Source: UBA1275 sp038124025 | GTDB lineage: Bacteria; Bacteroidota; Rhodothermia; Balneolales; Balneolaceae | Length of the DNA: 45,019 nucleotides | Assembly (NCBI GenBank): GCA_038124025.1 | Contig: JAYPBC010000016.1 | Location: 1-45,019 of the forward strand | Direction of reading: 5' to 3' | Part shown: positions 26,182 through 33,740 of the stretch, piece after piece | Layout: every line of letters begins with the position of its first letter | Numbering within the stretch: position 1 is the stretch's first letter | Notes under the pieces: model-generated | What the model was told of the DNA's origin: nothing | What the model saw: only the letters and a program-made list of their open reading frames with translations | The model's database searches: none | Made by a program: the position numbers and the translations under genes

Positions 26182-26841
26182 TTAGTTTTGTAAGCGAAAA
26201 ACTATCGGTAAAGAGTATTGGACGCGTACAGGTCTTCCTCGCTGCATACCTGGAGTAAATCGGGCGCTTTGAACAGCTTTTAGTGCCTCTTCATCACATC
26301 CACCACCAATTCCCCGAATTACTCGTGGATTTTCAACTCTACCCTGCTCGTTCACGATGAACTGTACGGTAACTCGCCCTTCAATACCGGCTCTTCGTGC
26401 CATTTCAGGATAAGATACCTTTCGTTGCAAGGCGGCCAAGCCACCACGGAGCTGGGGCATCTGCTCAACTACAACAAAGAAATCATCTTCGGGTTCATCT
26501 TCCTTTGGTGGAGGTGGGGGTGGTAAATCCAATGGCCCGTCCAAATCTAATTCGGTATCCAAGTCGATGATTTCATCCTCGATAATTTCATCGTTTGGAA
26601 CTTCTACTGGGACCGGCGGTCTAGGAGGGGGTGGAGGAGTTTCAATTTGCTTTGTTTGGATCACCTCTTCCATTACTACCTCTTCTTGCTCTTCTACCGG
26701 AGGGGGTGCAGGTGGTTCGCTGTAAAGATTAATGCGAACTAATCCAATAAATGATAGTAAAGCCACGATAAGGCCTAGTTGCAAATACACATTGTAACTA
26801 CGTCTTAAATCAGCTTTGGCTTGTTTTCTGTCAGTTATCAT
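26182..26841 (-). CDS. tonB: Energy transducer TonB
   Basis: A 219-residue protein with TonB architecture. There is a cytoplasmic start, one membrane anchor (about residues 20-37), a periplasmic Pro/Glu-rich spacer with PPPPPRPPVP and LPPPPPPKEDEPEDD, and a C-terminal TonB domain (about 130-219). That domain shows YPEMARRAGIEGRVTVQFIV, DEEALKAVQSARFTP and a final VQYSLPIVFRL. It would transmit proton-motive force to outer-membrane TonB-dependent receptors. Neither exbB-exbD nor a receptor gene is adjacent, so its partners are elsewhere. The transcript probably ends at the hairpin at 26111-26137. Confidence 0.93.
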   Translation of the reverse strand: MITDRKQAKADLRRSYNVYLQLGLIVALLSFIGLVRINLYSEPPAPPPVEEQEEVVMEEVIQTKQIETPPPPPRPPVPVEVPNDEIIEDEIIDLDTELDLDGPLDLPPPPPPKEDEPEDDFFVVVEQMPQLRGGLAALQRKVSYPEMARRAGIEGRVTVQFIVNEQGRVENPRVIRGIGGGCDEEALKAVQSARFTPGMQRGRPVRVQYSLPIVFRLQN

Positions 26842-26906
26842 GATGAATGCCCAATTAGAATTTGTATAGACTTATAATAAACCAAATTTTTTGGAGCGCT
26901 GCAACA

Positions 26907-27326
26907 CTAATATTCACTTTTTGTGTGCTTATTCTGGTCTTTAATCCGTAGGAGTAATAGATAAATTAATAGCCCTAAAAAAGTACCTAAAGCATCAAAA
27001 ACAACATCCATCCATTCAGGACTCCGGTTGGTTGGAAGTATTCCCTGAAGTACCTCAATCGCAACACCAAAAAGTAATGGAACTGCAATGAGTACAGTTA
27101 AGGATAGCCGCTGCGGGTGAAAGGCTCGCCATGTAATTCCTGTGGCTAAGGTCCAGACCATAAAAGTACCAGCATGCACCAGTTTGTCATAGCTAAAAAC
27201 CTGATACTCTGGAAGATTAGAGCCGGGCACGAGTGTGCCCAAGAGAATAAGCAAGGTGGTCAGCAAGTAAACAATCCCAATAAATAGTCTGAAGCGTTGA
27301 ATTAATTCAATAAAGTCTATTTTCAT
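26907..27326 (-). CDS. VanZ-like membrane protein
   Basis: A 139-residue protein with four predicted membrane spans (about 13-32, 48-66, 75-92 and 110-130). The arrangement and motifs match the VanZ-like family: DKLVHAGTFMVWTLATG after the first loop, then EVLQGILPTNRSPEWMDVVFD, where the ExxQ and the R-x-x-x-x-x-D segments are typical. VanZ is linked to teicoplanin resistance in enterococci, but this widespread family in other bacteria has no assigned role. It lies between tonB and proS on the same strand, 65 bases from tonB and about 100 from proS. Confidence 0.8.
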   Translation of the reverse strand: MKIDFIELIQRFRLFIGIVYLLTTLLILLGTLVPGSNLPEYQVFSYDKLVHAGTFMVWTLATGITWRAFHPQRLSLTVLIAVPLLFGVAIEVLQGILPTNRSPEWMDVVFDALGTFLGLLIYLLLLRIKDQNKHTKSEY

Positions 27327-27425
27327 ACCATCATTATTTGATACTCAATATGTATTTTGCGTCGCCTTAAGAGTCTTGTTTTCTGAGCTTTGTCCTCTTA
27401 AACACTCAAAAACAGACTCAAGCTA

Positions 27426-28892
27426 CTAGTAGGCTCGAGCAAAAAGAACTTTTTGTGGAGAATTGTTTGCAGTAACCATGCATTTACCAGGGGCTGCTTT
27501 GGTTAATGGAATACAACGAATAGTGGCTTTGGTTTCATTTTTAATACGCTCCTCAGTCTTTGCTGTACCATCCCAATGCGCATAAATAAAACCACCCTTT
27601 TGTTCCAAGGTCTCTTTAAACTCTTCATAAGTTTCTACCTCGCTGGTCATCTCTTCCCGCCTAGCTAGGGCCTTATTAAATAGGTCCTTTTGGATCGTAT
27701 CCAAGAGCTCAGCAGCACGAACACCTAAACCCTCTCGCTCGGTAATTTCTTTGTTAAGGGTATCTCTACGAGCCCATTCTACTTTGTTGTTTTGGACATC
27801 TCTTGGGCCAATGGCTATTCGCAGAGGAATTCCACGAGCTTCATGTTCCGCGAATTTGTACCCTGGTTTGTAGGTGTCACGTGTATCCATATGAGCTCGG
27901 ATGCCATGGTTTTTGAGTTCGTTTAACAGGCTTTCGCCATACGCTAACACCATTTCTCGTTCTTCGTCAGAGCGGTAAATAGGAACTATTACGACTTGCT
28001 TTGGAGCCAGTTTTGGGGGAAGAACCAAGCCATTATCATCCGAATGAGTCATGATGAGTCCTCCGATCAATCGGGTTGATACACCCCAGCTTGTAGCCCA
28101 AACTAGTTTGTGCTCACCATTTTTGTCTTGAAAGCTTACATCAAATGCCTTTGCAAAATTTTGGCCTAAGAAATGCGAGGTGCCCGCTTGTAAGGCCTTT
28201 CCATCTTGCATTAGTGCTTCTATACAATAGGTATCTTCGGCGCCTGCAAAGCGCTCAGAAGCGGTTTTGACCCCAGTTACCACCGGCATCGCCATAAAAT
28301 CTTCTGCAAATGTGCGATAAACTTCCAGCATTTGCTGCGTTTCCTCAACAGCTTCTTCTTTTGTGGCGTGTGCCGTATGACCTTCTTGCCATAAAAACTC
28401 CATGGTGCGTAAAAATAGGCGGGTTCGCATTTCCCAGCGCACTACATTCGCCCATTGATTCACTAAAATGGGAAGATCTCGGTACGATTGAATCCAATTT
28501 CTGTACGTGTCCCAAATAATTGTTTCAGAAGTAGGTCGGACAATTAATTCTTCTTCTAATCGGGAATCAGGATCGACCTCCACACCCCCATCCACACTTT
28601 TTAAACGGCTGTGAGTCACCACAGCACATTCTTTAGCGAATCCTTCTACGTGCTGGGCTTCCTTGGAAAGAAATGATTTTGGGATGAACAACGGGAAATA
28701 AGCGTTTTCATGGCCTGTATCTTTGAACATTTGGTCAAGAGTATTTTTCATGTTTTCCCACAAGGCCATTCCAGTTGGACGAATTACCATACTGCCTCGT
28801 ACGGGGGAGTGTTCGGCAAGTTGGGCTTCCTTCACAACATCTAAATACCATTGAGAATAATCGTCGCTTCTTTTTGTAATTCTTTTGGCCAT
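27426..28892 (-). CDS. proS: Prolyl-tRNA synthetase, archaeal/eukaryal type
   Basis: A 488-residue class II synthetase that charges tRNA-Pro. Its length and lack of an editing insertion between motifs 2 and 3 mark the archaeal/eukaryal-like type, which is common in Bacteroidota; the usual bacterial type is about 570 residues. Motif 2 region RWEMRTRLFLRTMEFLWQEG is clear, preceded by VRPTSETIIWDTYRNWI, and the proline pocket includes HSDDNGLVLPPKLAP. The C-terminal domain ends KVLFARAY, a typical aromatic end for this type. The ATG has no visible Shine-Dalgarno sequence. The gene is divergent from the CAU tRNA. Confidence 0.95.
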   Translation of the reverse strand: MAKRITKRSDDYSQWYLDVVKEAQLAEHSPVRGSMVIRPTGMALWENMKNTLDQMFKDTGHENAYFPLFIPKSFLSKEAQHVEGFAKECAVVTHSRLKSVDGGVEVDPDSRLEEELIVRPTSETIIWDTYRNWIQSYRDLPILVNQWANVVRWEMRTRLFLRTMEFLWQEGHTAHATKEEAVEETQQMLEVYRTFAEDFMAMPVVTGVKTASERFAGAEDTYCIEALMQDGKALQAGTSHFLGQNFAKAFDVSFQDKNGEHKLVWATSWGVSTRLIGGLIMTHSDDNGLVLPPKLAPKQVVIVPIYRSDEEREMVLAYGESLLNELKNHGIRAHMDTRDTYKPGYKFAEHEARGIPLRIAIGPRDVQNNKVEWARRDTLNKEITEREGLGVRAAELLDTIQKDLFNKALARREEMTSEVETYEEFKETLEQKGGFIYAHWDGTAKTEERIKNETKATIRCIPLTKAAPGKCMVTANNSPQKVLFARAY

Positions 28893-28990
28893 AATCGTAA
28901 TTGTTTACTGTATTTCTGAAAGGTAACAAACTAAGGCCTTGAATGTGAAAAGGCTTTAGAAAAAACTTTATGTAAATGTTAGGAAAGCCT

Positions 28991-28998
28991 TATATTTG
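28991..28998 (+). promoter_or_regulatory. Bacteroidota-type -7 box for the CAU tRNA
   Basis: TATATTTG matches TAnnTTTG exactly and lies 8 bases before the first tRNA base at 29007, the right distance for a transcript starting at or near the tRNA. A weak -33 match (TTTA, 28967-28970) lies 20 bases upstream. This supports placing the organism among FCB-group bacteria with the altered sigma-A promoter. Confidence 0.7.
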
Positions 28999-29006
28999 GA
29001 ATTATT

Positions 29007-29080
29007 GGCGTGGTAGCTCAGATGGTTAGAGCGCACGACTCATAATCGTGAGGTCGACGGTTCAATTCCGTCCCACGCTA
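29007..29080 (+). tRNA. tRNA with anticodon CAU (elongator Met, or Ile2)
   Basis: The cloverleaf is complete. The acceptor GGCGTGG (29007-29013) pairs with CCACGCT (29073-29079), with a G-U first pair and discriminator A29080. The anticodon stem CACGA/TCGTG holds loop CTCATAA, and the T arm is GACGG-TTCAATT-CCGTC. The stem lacks the three G-C pairs of initiator tRNA, so it is not tRNA-fMet. Elongator methionine is the default call. A lysidine-modified tRNA-Ile2 also carries CAT in its gene and cannot be excluded by eye. The 3' CCA is not encoded. Confidence 0.92.
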
Positions 29081-29086
29081 CATAAG

Positions 29087-29123
29087 AAGGCGATTACACT
29101 TTAGGTGTGGTCGCCTTTTTTTA
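29087..29123 (+). terminator. Intrinsic terminator of the CAU tRNA
   Basis: AAGGCGA (29087-29093) pairs with TCGCCTT (29111-29117); ACAC/GTGT extends the stem inside, and a run of T follows to 29122. It begins 6 bases after the tRNA, so the tRNA is probably a one-gene transcript. Confidence 0.88.
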
Positions 29124-29252
29124 TTCAAAGCTTACTCTTATTTGGCGTAGGCTATTTGATGAATCTGAATTCGCAGAATACTTAGGATTCTTAGGAACGG
29201 TAAACTAATGATATGACTTGTTCTTGTAAATAGACTTAAACTAATTACTGTA

Positions 29253-29456
29253 ATGAACAAGCTTATTAAAACTTCCGACATTTTTATTCTACTTTCAGCT
29301 GCTGTGTCAATGGCGGTTTCGATTTACTTTTGGTTTAACGGGTACAAAGAAGAAGGGGTGTTCATTGGATTGTGGGTCCCATCTTTGTTAGGGTTTGGTA
29401 ATTATTTAAAAAACCTAGTGATACAATATAAAATAGAAAGGAAAGAGAATGAGTAA
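29253..29456 (+). CDS. Small two-span membrane protein, unknown function (microprotein 1)
   Basis: A 67-residue protein with two hydrophobic helices (about residues 8-27 and 34-54) joined by a short loop, FWFNGYKEEGVF, and the distinctive stretch FIGLWVPSLLGFGNYLK. The tail is charged (ERKENE). The stretch resembles short uncharacterised membrane proteins I associate with marine Bacteroidota, but I cannot name a family. The ATG has no Shine-Dalgarno sequence. Its stop overlaps the start of the next small gene by 8 bases, which makes a chance open frame unlikely. Confidence 0.7.
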   Translation: MNKLIKTSDIFILLSAAVSMAVSIYFWFNGYKEEGVFIGLWVPSLLGFGNYLKNLVIQYKIERKENE

Positions 29457-29565
29457 CGTACTAGTAATTGGAATATTTGTGACTTTCCTATTTATAATTG
29501 GTTTTGGAATCACCATAAGAGAGTTCCGCAATCTAAATGAAAAAGATAATGGGCCAAAGAGGTGA
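29449..29565 (+). CDS. 38-residue single-span membrane protein (microprotein 2)
   Basis: The start ATG (29449-29451) lies inside the end of microprotein 1 (overlap ATGAGTAA), and the stop TGA (29563-29565) overlaps the GTG of microprotein 3 by four bases. The product starts MSNVLVIGIFVTFLFIIG, a single membrane helix, then ITIREFRNLNEKDNGPKR, a positively charged tail. AAAGGAAAGAG lies a few bases before the start. The overlaps on both sides are the main evidence that it is real. No family recognised; function unknown. Confidence 0.62.
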   Translation: MSNVLVIGIFVTFLFIIGFGITIREFRNLNEKDNGPKR

Positions 29566-29747
29566 TAACTAATCTTGTCTTTATACTGGGAGTAATTGTA
29601 TTTATAATATTTTTAGTAGGGCTCTTTATGCTTGGGAAGGATGAAAAGCTAGATTCCGAAAAATTTCATTATAACTCACATCTTGATACAAACGACTATG
29701 ATGGGATGGGTAATTTTAGCAGGTTTGGGAATAGTAGAAAAAAATAA
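29562..29747 (+). CDS. 61-residue single-span membrane protein (microprotein 3)
   Basis: It starts at GTG 29562, overlapping the stop of microprotein 2 (GTGA). The product has one strongly hydrophobic helix (LVFILGVIVFIIFLVGLFML, residues 5-24). A polar Asn/Asp/Tyr/Ser-rich tail follows (LDTNDYDGMGNFSRFGNS) that is presumably soluble and disordered. Such small anchors often act as accessory subunits of larger membrane complexes, but no partner is visible. Function unknown. Confidence 0.6.
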   Translation: MITNLVFILGVIVFIIFLVGLFMLGKDEKLDSEKFHYNSHLDTNDYDGMGNFSRFGNSRKK

Positions 29748-29794
29748 ACAGCAATTTATATACAGTGGAAATTGATCTACGAATTTGTTTGTAG

Positions 29795-29929
29795 ATGTCA
29801 GCTATGGACTATTTAAGCGATGTATTATCAACCAACTGGTTTTTGGTTGTCAAATTGGGAATGGGTTTGCTAATTGGAACGCTAATCGCTTTAGGAATAA
29901 GATATAGCCTAAGGGAAATGGGCGAGTAA
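29795..29929 (+). CDS. 44-residue single-span membrane protein (microprotein 4)
   Basis: ATG 29795 to TAA 29929. The product starts MSAMDYLSDVLSTNWF, then a helix FLVVKLGMGLLIGTLIALGI, then RYSLREMGE. The end is like microprotein 2 (a Gly-Ile turn after the helix, then Arg and Arg-Glu). A second ATG at 29804 is possible. A 6-bp inverted repeat ATCTAC/GTAGAT (29776-29796) overlaps the first ATG and could affect initiation. It is 47 bases after microprotein 3, so probably the same transcript. The coding call rests on hydrophobicity and context only. Confidence 0.5.
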   Translation: MSAMDYLSDVLSTNWFLVVKLGMGLLIGTLIALGIRYSLREMGE

Positions 29930-29948
29930 GCGACTTAACCCAACAAAA

Positions 29949-29980
29949 AAGCCGTCGCCAAGTCAATGGCAGACGGCTAA
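29949..29980 (-). terminator. Terminator downstream of the response regulator gene (minus strand)
   Basis: AGCCGTC (29950-29956) pairs with GACGGCT (29972-29978), with inner GCCA/TGGC pairs and one bulged A. On the minus strand the stem is followed by six T, so it would end transcripts coming leftward from the regulator at 30196-30843. On the plus strand, downstream of the microproteins, it lacks a T-run. The right arm AGACGGCTA is repeated at 29991-29999. Confidence 0.7.
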
Positions 29981-30048
29981 TATCATCTACAGACGGCTAT
30001 TACCCCATTTGCATTTTAAACATAGTACTTGCAAAGAGATTGCTCAAT

Positions 30049-30126
30049 AACGTTAAATACGTAATTTATCTACGTATAATTACGTAGCTATTAGTAAACC
30101 ACATACAATACTTGTCTAATTACGTT
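30049..30126. repeat. Cluster of TACGTA palindromes including a perfect dyad
   Basis: TACGTA occurs at 30058, 30071 and 30081, with related AACGTT at 30049 and TACGTT at 30121. The middle pair forms a perfect inverted repeat CTACGTA-TAAT-TACGTAG (30070-30087). The stretch is AT-rich and lies between convergent genes, so it is not an obvious promoter. It may be a protein-binding site, a 3'-end hairpin, or chance in AT-rich DNA. Confidence 0.4.
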
Positions 30127-30195
30127 CAAATATCAAAACCATGTAGATAGCTCAACTCTCGAGTCATGAAGCATATGCATCAACCAGAGAGGAAA

Positions 30196-30843
30196 TTACA
30201 TGTGTTCTAGATTGTTTTTGTTTTCTAGTGCAAATCGAACCAAGCTAGCGGTGTTCTTGAGGTTTAATTTTTTGAGCAAGTTGGTTCTATGCTTATCAAC
30301 AGTACGTGGCGAAATAAACAGCTTAGAAGCAATTTCTGTACTGGTATGTCCCTGAATGAGCAAGTGAAGCACCTCGCGTTCCCGACGAGTGATGGTCTTT
30401 TTTGTCTTTCGGTAAGCGGTAAGTTTCCGATATTCCCGAGTCATCATTTTTGAATAGATTTTTCCTAGGTAGGTCTCCGAATCTGCTACTTTGTTGGCCG
30501 CATCTATCAATTCGATGCGGTGGGCACTTTTCATAAGTAGCCCTTGGGCGCCAGAAGCTAAAAAATCGCTTAATGTGTCCTCTGTACTGTCATCAGCCAA
30601 AATAAGAATGCAAGCCTCTGGAAAATTTTTGATTAGTTTGTTGGCCAGACGTATGCCAGATATTTCCGGAAGATTAAATGAGAGTACACATAGTTGAGGC
30701 CTCACATTTTCAAATGCGCTCAATACCAAGGCTCCATTGTCGGTTTCCGAGACCACATCGAAGTGATGCTCAGAAAGAATAGACCGGAGGCCATGACGAA
30801 ATATTTCGTTACCATCGGCAATGATGGTGGTTATCTTTTCCAT
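30196..30843 (-). CDS. NarL/LuxR-type response regulator with degenerate receiver
   Basis: A 215-residue protein with an N-terminal receiver fold (about 1-120) and a C-terminal LuxR helix-turn-helix (about 150-210: TRREREVLHLLIQGHTSTEI, then SPRTVDKHRTNLLKKL). The receiver has lost key residues. The phospho-acceptor Asp is Ser55 (CVLSFNLPE), the second acidic residue of the pocket is Gly11 (IIADGNE), and the switch Thr/Ser is Ala83 (ILILADD). Asp10 and Lys105 remain. It therefore probably works without phosphorylation, perhaps by ligand or partner binding. No histidine kinase is adjacent. GGGGAGG lies 5 bases before the ATG. The DNA target is unknown. Confidence 0.88.
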   Translation of the reverse strand: MEKITTIIADGNEIFRHGLRSILSEHHFDVVSETDNGALVLSAFENVRPQLCVLSFNLPEISGIRLANKLIKNFPEACILILADDSTEDTLSDFLASGAQGLLMKSAHRIELIDAANKVADSETYLGKIYSKMMTREYRKLTAYRKTKKTITRREREVLHLLIQGHTSTEIASKLFISPRTVDKHRTNLLKKLNLKNTASLVRFALENKNNLEHM

Positions 30844-31164
30844 GTAGACCTCCCCAGGCTAAATGGATGTAAGCTCAGCCAACCAATCCAATCGGGTCGA
30901 TGTAGCTGATGGACGTTCAGGATATAATTGAATCTAAAAATAACTAAAAAAGAACAATCTCAAAAAAGTATTGAATAGCCGGCCTTTATTTAGCTTAGTA
31001 GGCGCTTACTTATCAATTTAGAGTCGCCCTTAGATGTAAACTTCTTGTGGGATATTCGTCTACATAATGTGTAATTTGTTTTGCTCATTTAAACTTTGGT
31101 TTTGTCATGATGAAAAACAAAGCTTCCAAAGTCTCACTCAATTTATGCTTAGTTAGAACATTTT
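30844..31164. other. Divergent intergenic region between response regulator and aspS
   Basis: These 321 AT-rich bases separate two divergent genes. I find no exact TAnnTTTG box on either strand. The nearest match for aspS is TAAACTTTG about 90 bases before its start, which has one base too many between TA and TTTG. The stretch AATTTGTTTTG just before it could serve as an upstream element. Apart from the regulator's Shine-Dalgarno sequence at the left edge I see no RNA gene, convincing small gene or repeat. Confidence 0.3.
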
Positions 31165-32940
31165 ATGAAAACATTACAACGCAGTCATACCTGTGGTGAA
31201 CTTACAGCGCTGAATATTGGTAATCAGGTAGTTCTTAACGGATGGGTTGGGCCTCGTAGAGATCTTGGGGGTCTAATATTTATTGATTTAAGAGATCGTT
31301 ATGGAGTTACCCAAATCGTGTTCACGGAAACCGACGCTCAGTTGCATGAGCGAGCGGAACAGCTACGTGCAGAATACGTGATTGGGATTAAAGGTAAGGT
31401 CATCGCTAGAGGCGAAGAGAATATTAATCCAAAACTGATAACTGGTGAAGTTGAAATTGAGGTAAGTGATTTGGTGATATATTCCGAAGCACAAACCCCT
31501 CCATTTGAGATTAAGGATGGAATAACAACGAATGAAGAAGTTAGGCTGAAGCACCGGTACTTGGATCTGCGCAGACCAGAGGTACAGCACAAACTGTTTA
31601 TGCGTTCAAAAGCCTATCATATCATTCGTAATTTTTACCATGACAAAAAATTCGTAGAGGTAGAAACTCCGGTTTTAATGAAGAGCACTCCGGAAGGAGC
31701 TAGAGATTACTTGGTCCCTAGTAGAGTGAATCCAGGTAAATTTTTTGCCCTGCCTCAAAGCCCGCAAACCTATAAACAGCTTCTCATGACTTCGGGTTTT
31801 GATCGATACTTCCAAATCACCAAGTGTTTTAGAGATGAGGATTTACGGGCGGACCGCCAGCCAGAGTTCACACAGATAGATGTTGAAATGTCCTTTGTGG
31901 ATGAAGACTATATATATAGTATTCATGAGGAGCTTATTTCGAGGATATTTAAGGAAACGATCGGGATAGATTTGGCGACTCCTTTTTCACGGATGAGCTA
32001 TGATCAAGCAATGAGTAGCTATGGATCCGACAAACCTGATCTACGCTTTGGGTGTGAGTTCGTCGACTTTTCAGAGATCGTTGCCAAAGCAGAATTTAAA
32101 GTATTTTCAGATACGGTTGCCAAGGGTGGTGGGGTTGTAGGCTTTACCATTCCTGGACAAGGAGAGATGGGTCGAGGAGCGATTGACCGTTGGACCGAGC
32201 GTGTTAAGAAAGAAACAGGCGCAGGAGGACTCATTTACATTAAAATACAGGATGATGGTCCATTGTGTAGCGTGGCTAAATTTTTAACGGACACTATTCT
32301 CGATGAAATGATAACTGCTTCTAAAGCTGAAAAAGGTGATTTGGTTTTCTTGTTGGCTGGCCCAAAGCCTCAAGTACTCGAACAGTTGGGCCAACTCAGG
32401 TTAATGATCGGCGAGGAATTTGGGTTCATCGATGAAGGTTCTTACAAACCTCTTTGGGTTACGGACTTTCCCTTATTAGAATGGGACGCTGAGTCGCAGC
32501 GCTACCATGCTATGCATCATCCATTTACATCACCCAAAGAGGAGGACAGTGAGTTGATGGATACCGAACCTGGAGCGGTGCGGGCTCGCGCGTATGATTT
32601 GGTGTTGAATGGGAGCGAAATTGGGGGTGGATCTATACGGATACACCATCCTAAAATGCAGCAACGAATGTTTGATCTGCTCGGTATTGGTGAGGAAGAG
32701 GCGGAAGAGAAATTTGGATTTTTATTACAGGCATTTCGGTACGGCGCTCCACCACATGGAGGTATTGCTCTAGGCTTGGATCGACTGGTTATGATACTGA
32801 CCAAGGCGAGAAGTCTGAGGGATGTCATTGCTTTTCCTAAAAACCAACGAGCTCAAAGTATGATGGATGATGCTCCTTCTGTCGTGGAACCTGAACAACT
32901 GGATGAGTTGCATATTAAATTAAAACGTATTCAATCTTAG
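31165..32940 (+). CDS. aspS: Aspartyl-tRNA synthetase, bacterial type
   Basis: A 591-residue class II synthetase, the full bacterial length. The N-terminal OB-fold anticodon-binding domain (about 1-110) includes GWVGPRRDLGGLIFIDLRDR. Motif 2 is FRDEDLRADRQPEFTQIDVE (about residues 221-240). The bacterial GAD insertion occupies about 290-415, and motif 3 is GGIALGLDRLVMIL near residue 532. It charges tRNA-Asp; whether it also mischarges tRNA-Asn cannot be told here, and no gatCAB genes are visible. The ATG has no Shine-Dalgarno sequence. A DUF429 gene follows after 15 bases, probably in the same transcript. Confidence 0.96.
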   Translation: MKTLQRSHTCGELTALNIGNQVVLNGWVGPRRDLGGLIFIDLRDRYGVTQIVFTETDAQLHERAEQLRAEYVIGIKGKVIARGEENINPKLITGEVEIEVSDLVIYSEAQTPPFEIKDGITTNEEVRLKHRYLDLRRPEVQHKLFMRSKAYHIIRNFYHDKKFVEVETPVLMKSTPEGARDYLVPSRVNPGKFFALPQSPQTYKQLLMTSGFDRYFQITKCFRDEDLRADRQPEFTQIDVEMSFVDEDYIYSIHEELISRIFKETIGIDLATPFSRMSYDQAMSSYGSDKPDLRFGCEFVDFSEIVAKAEFKVFSDTVAKGGGVVGFTIPGQGEMGRGAIDRWTERVKKETGAGGLIYIKIQDDGPLCSVAKFLTDTILDEMITASKAEKGDLVFLLAGPKPQVLEQLGQLRLMIGEEFGFIDEGSYKPLWVTDFPLLEWDAESQRYHAMHHPFTSPKEEDSELMDTEPGAVRARAYDLVLNGSEIGGGSIRIHHPKMQQRMFDLLGIGEEEAEEKFGFLLQAFRYGAPPHGGIALGLDRLVMILTKARSLRDVIAFPKNQRAQSMMDDAPSVVEPEQLDELHIKLKRIQS

Positions 32941-32955
32941 CAAAAAAGGGCTCAC

Positions 32956-33663
32956 ATGAAAACCGCAGGTATTGATGGCTGTAAATATGGTTGGATACTC
33001 ATTAGTTTTGATGAGGGAGAAGAGCATTACGAAATACTTAAGGATGAAGATGAATTAGAAAGTGTTCTTGGTGATTATGACCGAGTATTTATTGATATGC
33101 CCATCGGTCTTGAGGACGAATCCTATACCAGGCAATGCGATCTTGAATTACGTAAAGCACTAGGTTCAGGTTACGCCTCTAGTGTATTTAGCCCACCCAT
33201 ACGACCAGCCTTATATGCTCCTACCTATGCAGAAGCTAATTTGACTAGCTTTGAGTACACGGAAAAAAAACTCACGCTTCAATCATGGAACATAACGCCC
33301 AAAATAAGAATGTTAGATGAGTTACTAGCTCGGCATGATGGGTGGGGGGAACGTATTTTAGAGAGTCACCCAGAATGGCTGTTCAACAGGTTGAATGAGG
33401 GTATGATTTTTCAGAAAAAAAACCTTAAAAAAGGGATCAGACACCGTTTAGAGTTGTTAAGCGAGGAAAGTGAATGTGCGGAAGAATTTTTTCGCATCAT
33501 TAAGGAAGAGTATAGACGCTCAGAGGTAGGGGAAGATGATATTGTTGATGCGATGGTATTGGCACTCTCTGCCAAAAAATCTACTGAAATTGGGTTAAGG
33601 ACAATCCCTGAAACACCCCCCCGAGATGGAACGGGTTTACCTATGGCGATTCATTTTGTGTAA
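32956..33663 (+). CDS. DUF429 family protein, predicted RNase H-fold nuclease
   Basis: A 235-residue protein with the DUF429 pattern: GIDGCKYGWI at residues 5-14, an Asp in VFIDMPIGL near 45-53, SVFSPPIRPAL near 76, and a late acidic motif GEDDIVDAMVLALSA near 196. These spaced acidic residues fit an RNase H-like active site, as predicted for the family, but no activity is proven. It lies 15 bases after aspS. I see no reason to link it functionally to tRNA charging beyond shared transcription. Confidence 0.82.
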   Translation: MKTAGIDGCKYGWILISFDEGEEHYEILKDEDELESVLGDYDRVFIDMPIGLEDESYTRQCDLELRKALGSGYASSVFSPPIRPALYAPTYAEANLTSFEYTEKKLTLQSWNITPKIRMLDELLARHDGWGERILESHPEWLFNRLNEGMIFQKKNLKKGIRHRLELLSEESECAEEFFRIIKEEYRRSEVGEDDIVDAMVLALSAKKSTEIGLRTIPETPPRDGTGLPMAIHFV

Positions 33664-33740
33664 TCCCAAATAGCTGAGCTTAACGGAACGTTTTTTTCAT
33701 GTTCATTGCTTATTTTTAAAGTAGAATAAAACAAGAAATA

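Noticed and set aside
27367..27401. Inverted repeat TTAAGAG/CTCTTAA between proS and the VanZ-like gene
   Set aside because: Seven pairs with a 21-base loop and no T-run; likely chance in AT-rich DNA.
29007..29250. tRNA as an integration site for a small genomic island carrying the microproteins
   Set aside because: I found no second copy of the tRNA 3' end, no integrase, and the base composition does not change.
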